DNA of 64,000 nucleotides from Gracilimonas sp040882225 (lineage in GTDB: Bacteria > Bacteroidota > Rhodothermia > Balneolales > Balneolaceae). The translations under genes were made by a program, and so were the position numbers. Of the stretch, positions 62,369-64,000 are shown one piece after another. The stretch's first letter is position 1, and every line of letters begins with the position of its first letter. The notes beneath the pieces were generated by a model. It was given only the letters and a program-made list of their open reading frames with translations, was not told the DNA's origin and searched no databases. The stretch lies in the NCBI GenBank assembly GCA_040882225.1, contig JBBEBR010000022.1, positions 310,001-374,000 of the forward strand. Direction: 5' to 3'.

Positions 62369-64000
62369 TCAGGAATTTTCTCGGGTTAAATCGGTTAATC
62401 GCTCGCGCGCATATGGGGCATAAAAACCTTGCGGGAATGACAGTATAAGTTCCTCATAAATTTCTCTCGCTGAAATGGAGGAAGAAGCCGCCGCAGATCC
62501 TGAAACACAACTTTCAGGTGTCTTACAATTATTGGCTTGCACACGCAGGTTCGTTTTCTCGGCAAATTTTGCCTGTTCCCAAAGCAATTTTTCTTTTAAT
62601 GGAGTGATGGGATTTGTACTAATGAAACTGCTTAATTCAGCCAGTTTAGTTGAATCTGCCACATTCTTGGAGCTAACATAAAACAGCATGGCTTCATCTT
62701 TTAGAGGAGAAAAATTGTTTTGATTCGCCAACTTTCGGAAAATCTCTGAACTCTGTGAGGATGCTCCGTTTCTATTTTTGAATATGGCATCGGCAAAAGT
62801 ATCAAGTTCTGCTCCTGTTGAATCCATTGACAAACCTTCCTGAAGCCAAAGCCGTAATTCGAGGGCATCGTTGGCGTAATAGGAGGTACTTTTTCGGCCA
62901 AGAGATTTTAACTGAATGGTTGCGAATTCATAATCACCGGAATAAAAATCTGTCAAAGCAAGAAAGTAGCGGGTTTTCTCAGAAAGTTCACTGGTTCCGG
63001 CTTGCTTGTTCGCTTTTGTAAAATTGATGCGTGCTCGTGAAAATTCTTTTTTGGCCAAATTTATTCGGCCCTGCAAATAGGCAATTTCTGGAGAATCCTT
63101 GATTTCCGGTAATATTTGAAGCTCATTATAAGCATCTTGGGCCGCGTCAAGGTTGAAAATCAAATCAAGCGAAAGTTCCGCTTTCTTCAGGTGTACATTA
63201 TGAATGCGACTATAATTTTTTGTTTCAGAAAGAATTTCATCAAGCATAGAAAAGGACAGGTGAAATAAACTGTCTCTCTTATTATCAAAATCCAGGTTGT
63301 AATCATCAATGAACTTTGCCCACTTGGAGTAGGTATTAGACAGCTCTTCCATATTTCGCCATTTCACCTCGCCGTAAGAATTCTCTATATAAAAAGTGAA
63401 GGCTTCTTTTGCCAGCTCAAACTGGTTGTTGTCGCTAAGCTGGCGGCCCAGATTAAAAAGTGAATAATTAAAATTTGACGACTTGCTCTCATAAGCTTTT
63501 GCAGCAGCAAGTGCCCGCCGATACAGTTTATTCTCTTGTAATAGCCAAATCTGAAGCTGGTAAAACGTTTGATACTCCGGACTTGAAAGAGAAACCCTGG
63601 TTAATTGATCATCTAATTCCACTATAATAATGTCGTACAAAATGGGATCATCATAGCGAAGCAAACTTCTCTGGATAAATGAAATCTGCCCCGAAGATTC
63701 CCTTAAAAGGCTTATCCATTCCTGAATGGCTAACTCATACTCGCCGGCCTGTAAAAAAGCGTTAGCTATATCACCAAAAAATAAACGGGAATTTTTAAAA
63801 GCTGTACGTGCTTTTTTATACACTTCAACGGCTTGCATATATTCTCTACGGTCAATCATAACGCGGGCAGTATTCACATAAAGCTGAAGTTGATTCGAAT
63901 GTTGATTCAGGTTTGCGAGCCATATATCGATCGCTTTTCCCTTTTCACCCTTCAAGTGATAAAGCTCGCCCGAACGTAATTCAGCCTGAATAGCAGTTTC
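62369..64000 (-). CDS. TPR-repeat protein (5' end outside window)
   Basis: At least 544 residues, reading on past 64000 on the minus strand, so N-terminally truncated here. Helical repeats with TPR spacing run through (YVNTARVMIDRREYMQAVEV, AFLQAGEYELAIQEWISLL, LFNLGRQLSDNNQFELAKEA, YLQGRINLAKKEFSRARINF, YFLALTDFYSGDYEFATIQL). The C-terminus reads EEMLILSFPQ-type LILSFPQGFYAPYARERL. Probably an envelope or cytoplasmic scaffold partner of the following protein; function unknown. Confidence 0.8.
   Translation of the reverse strand, partial: ETAIQAELRSGELYHLKGEKGKAIDIWLANLNQHSNQLQLYVNTARVMIDRREYMQAVEVYKKARTAFKNSRLFFGDIANAFLQAGEYELAIQEWISLLRESSGQISFIQRSLLRYDDPILYDIIIVELDDQLTRVSLSSPEYQTFYQLQIWLLQENKLYRRALAAAKAYESKSSNFNYSLFNLGRQLSDNNQFELAKEAFTFYIENSYGEVKWRNMEELSNTYSKWAKFIDDYNLDFDNKRDSLFHLSFSMLDEILSETKNYSRIHNVHLKKAELSLDLIFNLDAAQDAYNELQILPEIKDSPEIAYLQGRINLAKKEFSRARINFTKANKQAGTSELSEKTRYFLALTDFYSGDYEFATIQLKSLGRKSTSYYANDALELRLWLQEGLSMDSTGAELDTFADAIFKNRNGASSQSSEIFRKLANQNNFSPLKDEAMLFYVSSKNVADSTKLAELSSFISTNPITPLKEKLLWEQAKFAEKTNLRVQANNCKTPESCVSGSAAASSSISAREIYEELILSFPQGFYAPYARERLTDLTRENS

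Overview
The window looks like chromosomal DNA from the Bacteroidota/Rhodothermota/Balneolota group, most probably a marine or halophilic Balneolaceae-type bacterium. This is inferred from gene content, not from a marker-gene comparison. The pointers are a complete alternative complex III plus caa3-oxidase operon, a 2-oxoglutarate dehydrogenase E1 fused to an E2 catalytic domain, a 284-residue primary sigma factor of the short Bacteroidota type, a propeller-type histidine kinase, DUF4175 and VWA (Bat-like) proteins, and the conserved protein that databases call 'asparagine synthetase B'. Base composition is moderately AT-rich.

Layout. 1-9.3 kb: fused 2-oxoglutarate dehydrogenase (minus strand, cut by the window edge), an M3 oligopeptidase, a GAF/degenerate-GGDEF protein coupled to phosphopentomutase, and the primary sigma factor with a clear terminator. 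9.3-15.8 kb: a two-component pair, a Tyr-rich then Ser/Arg-rich lipoprotein, and a FadL-like outer-membrane protein. 15.8-27.5 kb: CorA, a YbbA/YbbP ABC exporter divergent from a TesA-like SGNH hydrolase, a BatB-like VWA protein, a HAD phosphatase, a very long DUF4175 protein and a metallo-beta-lactamase-fold hydrolase. 27.5-40.7 kb: one minus-strand operon of 12 genes, actA-B-C-D-E-F, a small membrane protein with a transposase-like HTH, SCO, and coxB-A-C-D. It carries electrons from quinol to oxygen, and a DUF420 (CtaM-like) gene lies divergently beside it.

41.6-54.7 kb is an accessory stretch full of repeats. It holds a ClC protein, a restriction-modification system resembling SmaI, an Rrf2/NsrR-like regulator with an iron-sulfur repair protein, two small NnrS-like membrane proteins, a broken propeller lipoprotein, a frameshifted REP-associated transposase between inverted REP pairs, a PaiB-like flavoprotein and a thioesterase. 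At least six families of palindromic or dispersed repeats lie between these genes. 54.7-57.0 kb holds a truncated haemoglobin, a copper nitrite reductase and an azurin-like cupredoxin. 57-64 kb returns to core genes: citrate synthase, MazG, an unknown lipoprotein, the 'asparagine synthetase B' family protein and a TPR protein cut by the window edge.

The most informative new signal is regulatory. An inverted repeat, TTAAGA-N8-TCTTAA, or a close variant of it, occurs before the Rrf2 gene, before the iron-sulfur repair gene, and twice in the divergent region between the truncated haemoglobin and nitrite reductase. This suggests a single NO-responsive regulon spread over about 9 kb. The nitrite reductase in that regulon appears to have Gln in place of the usual axial Met ligand of its type 1 copper site. 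Other points of interest are the HTH-membrane fusion in the respiratory operon, the REP/RAYT cassette and a mobile-looking ~60-100 bp repeat placed just upstream of three unrelated genes.
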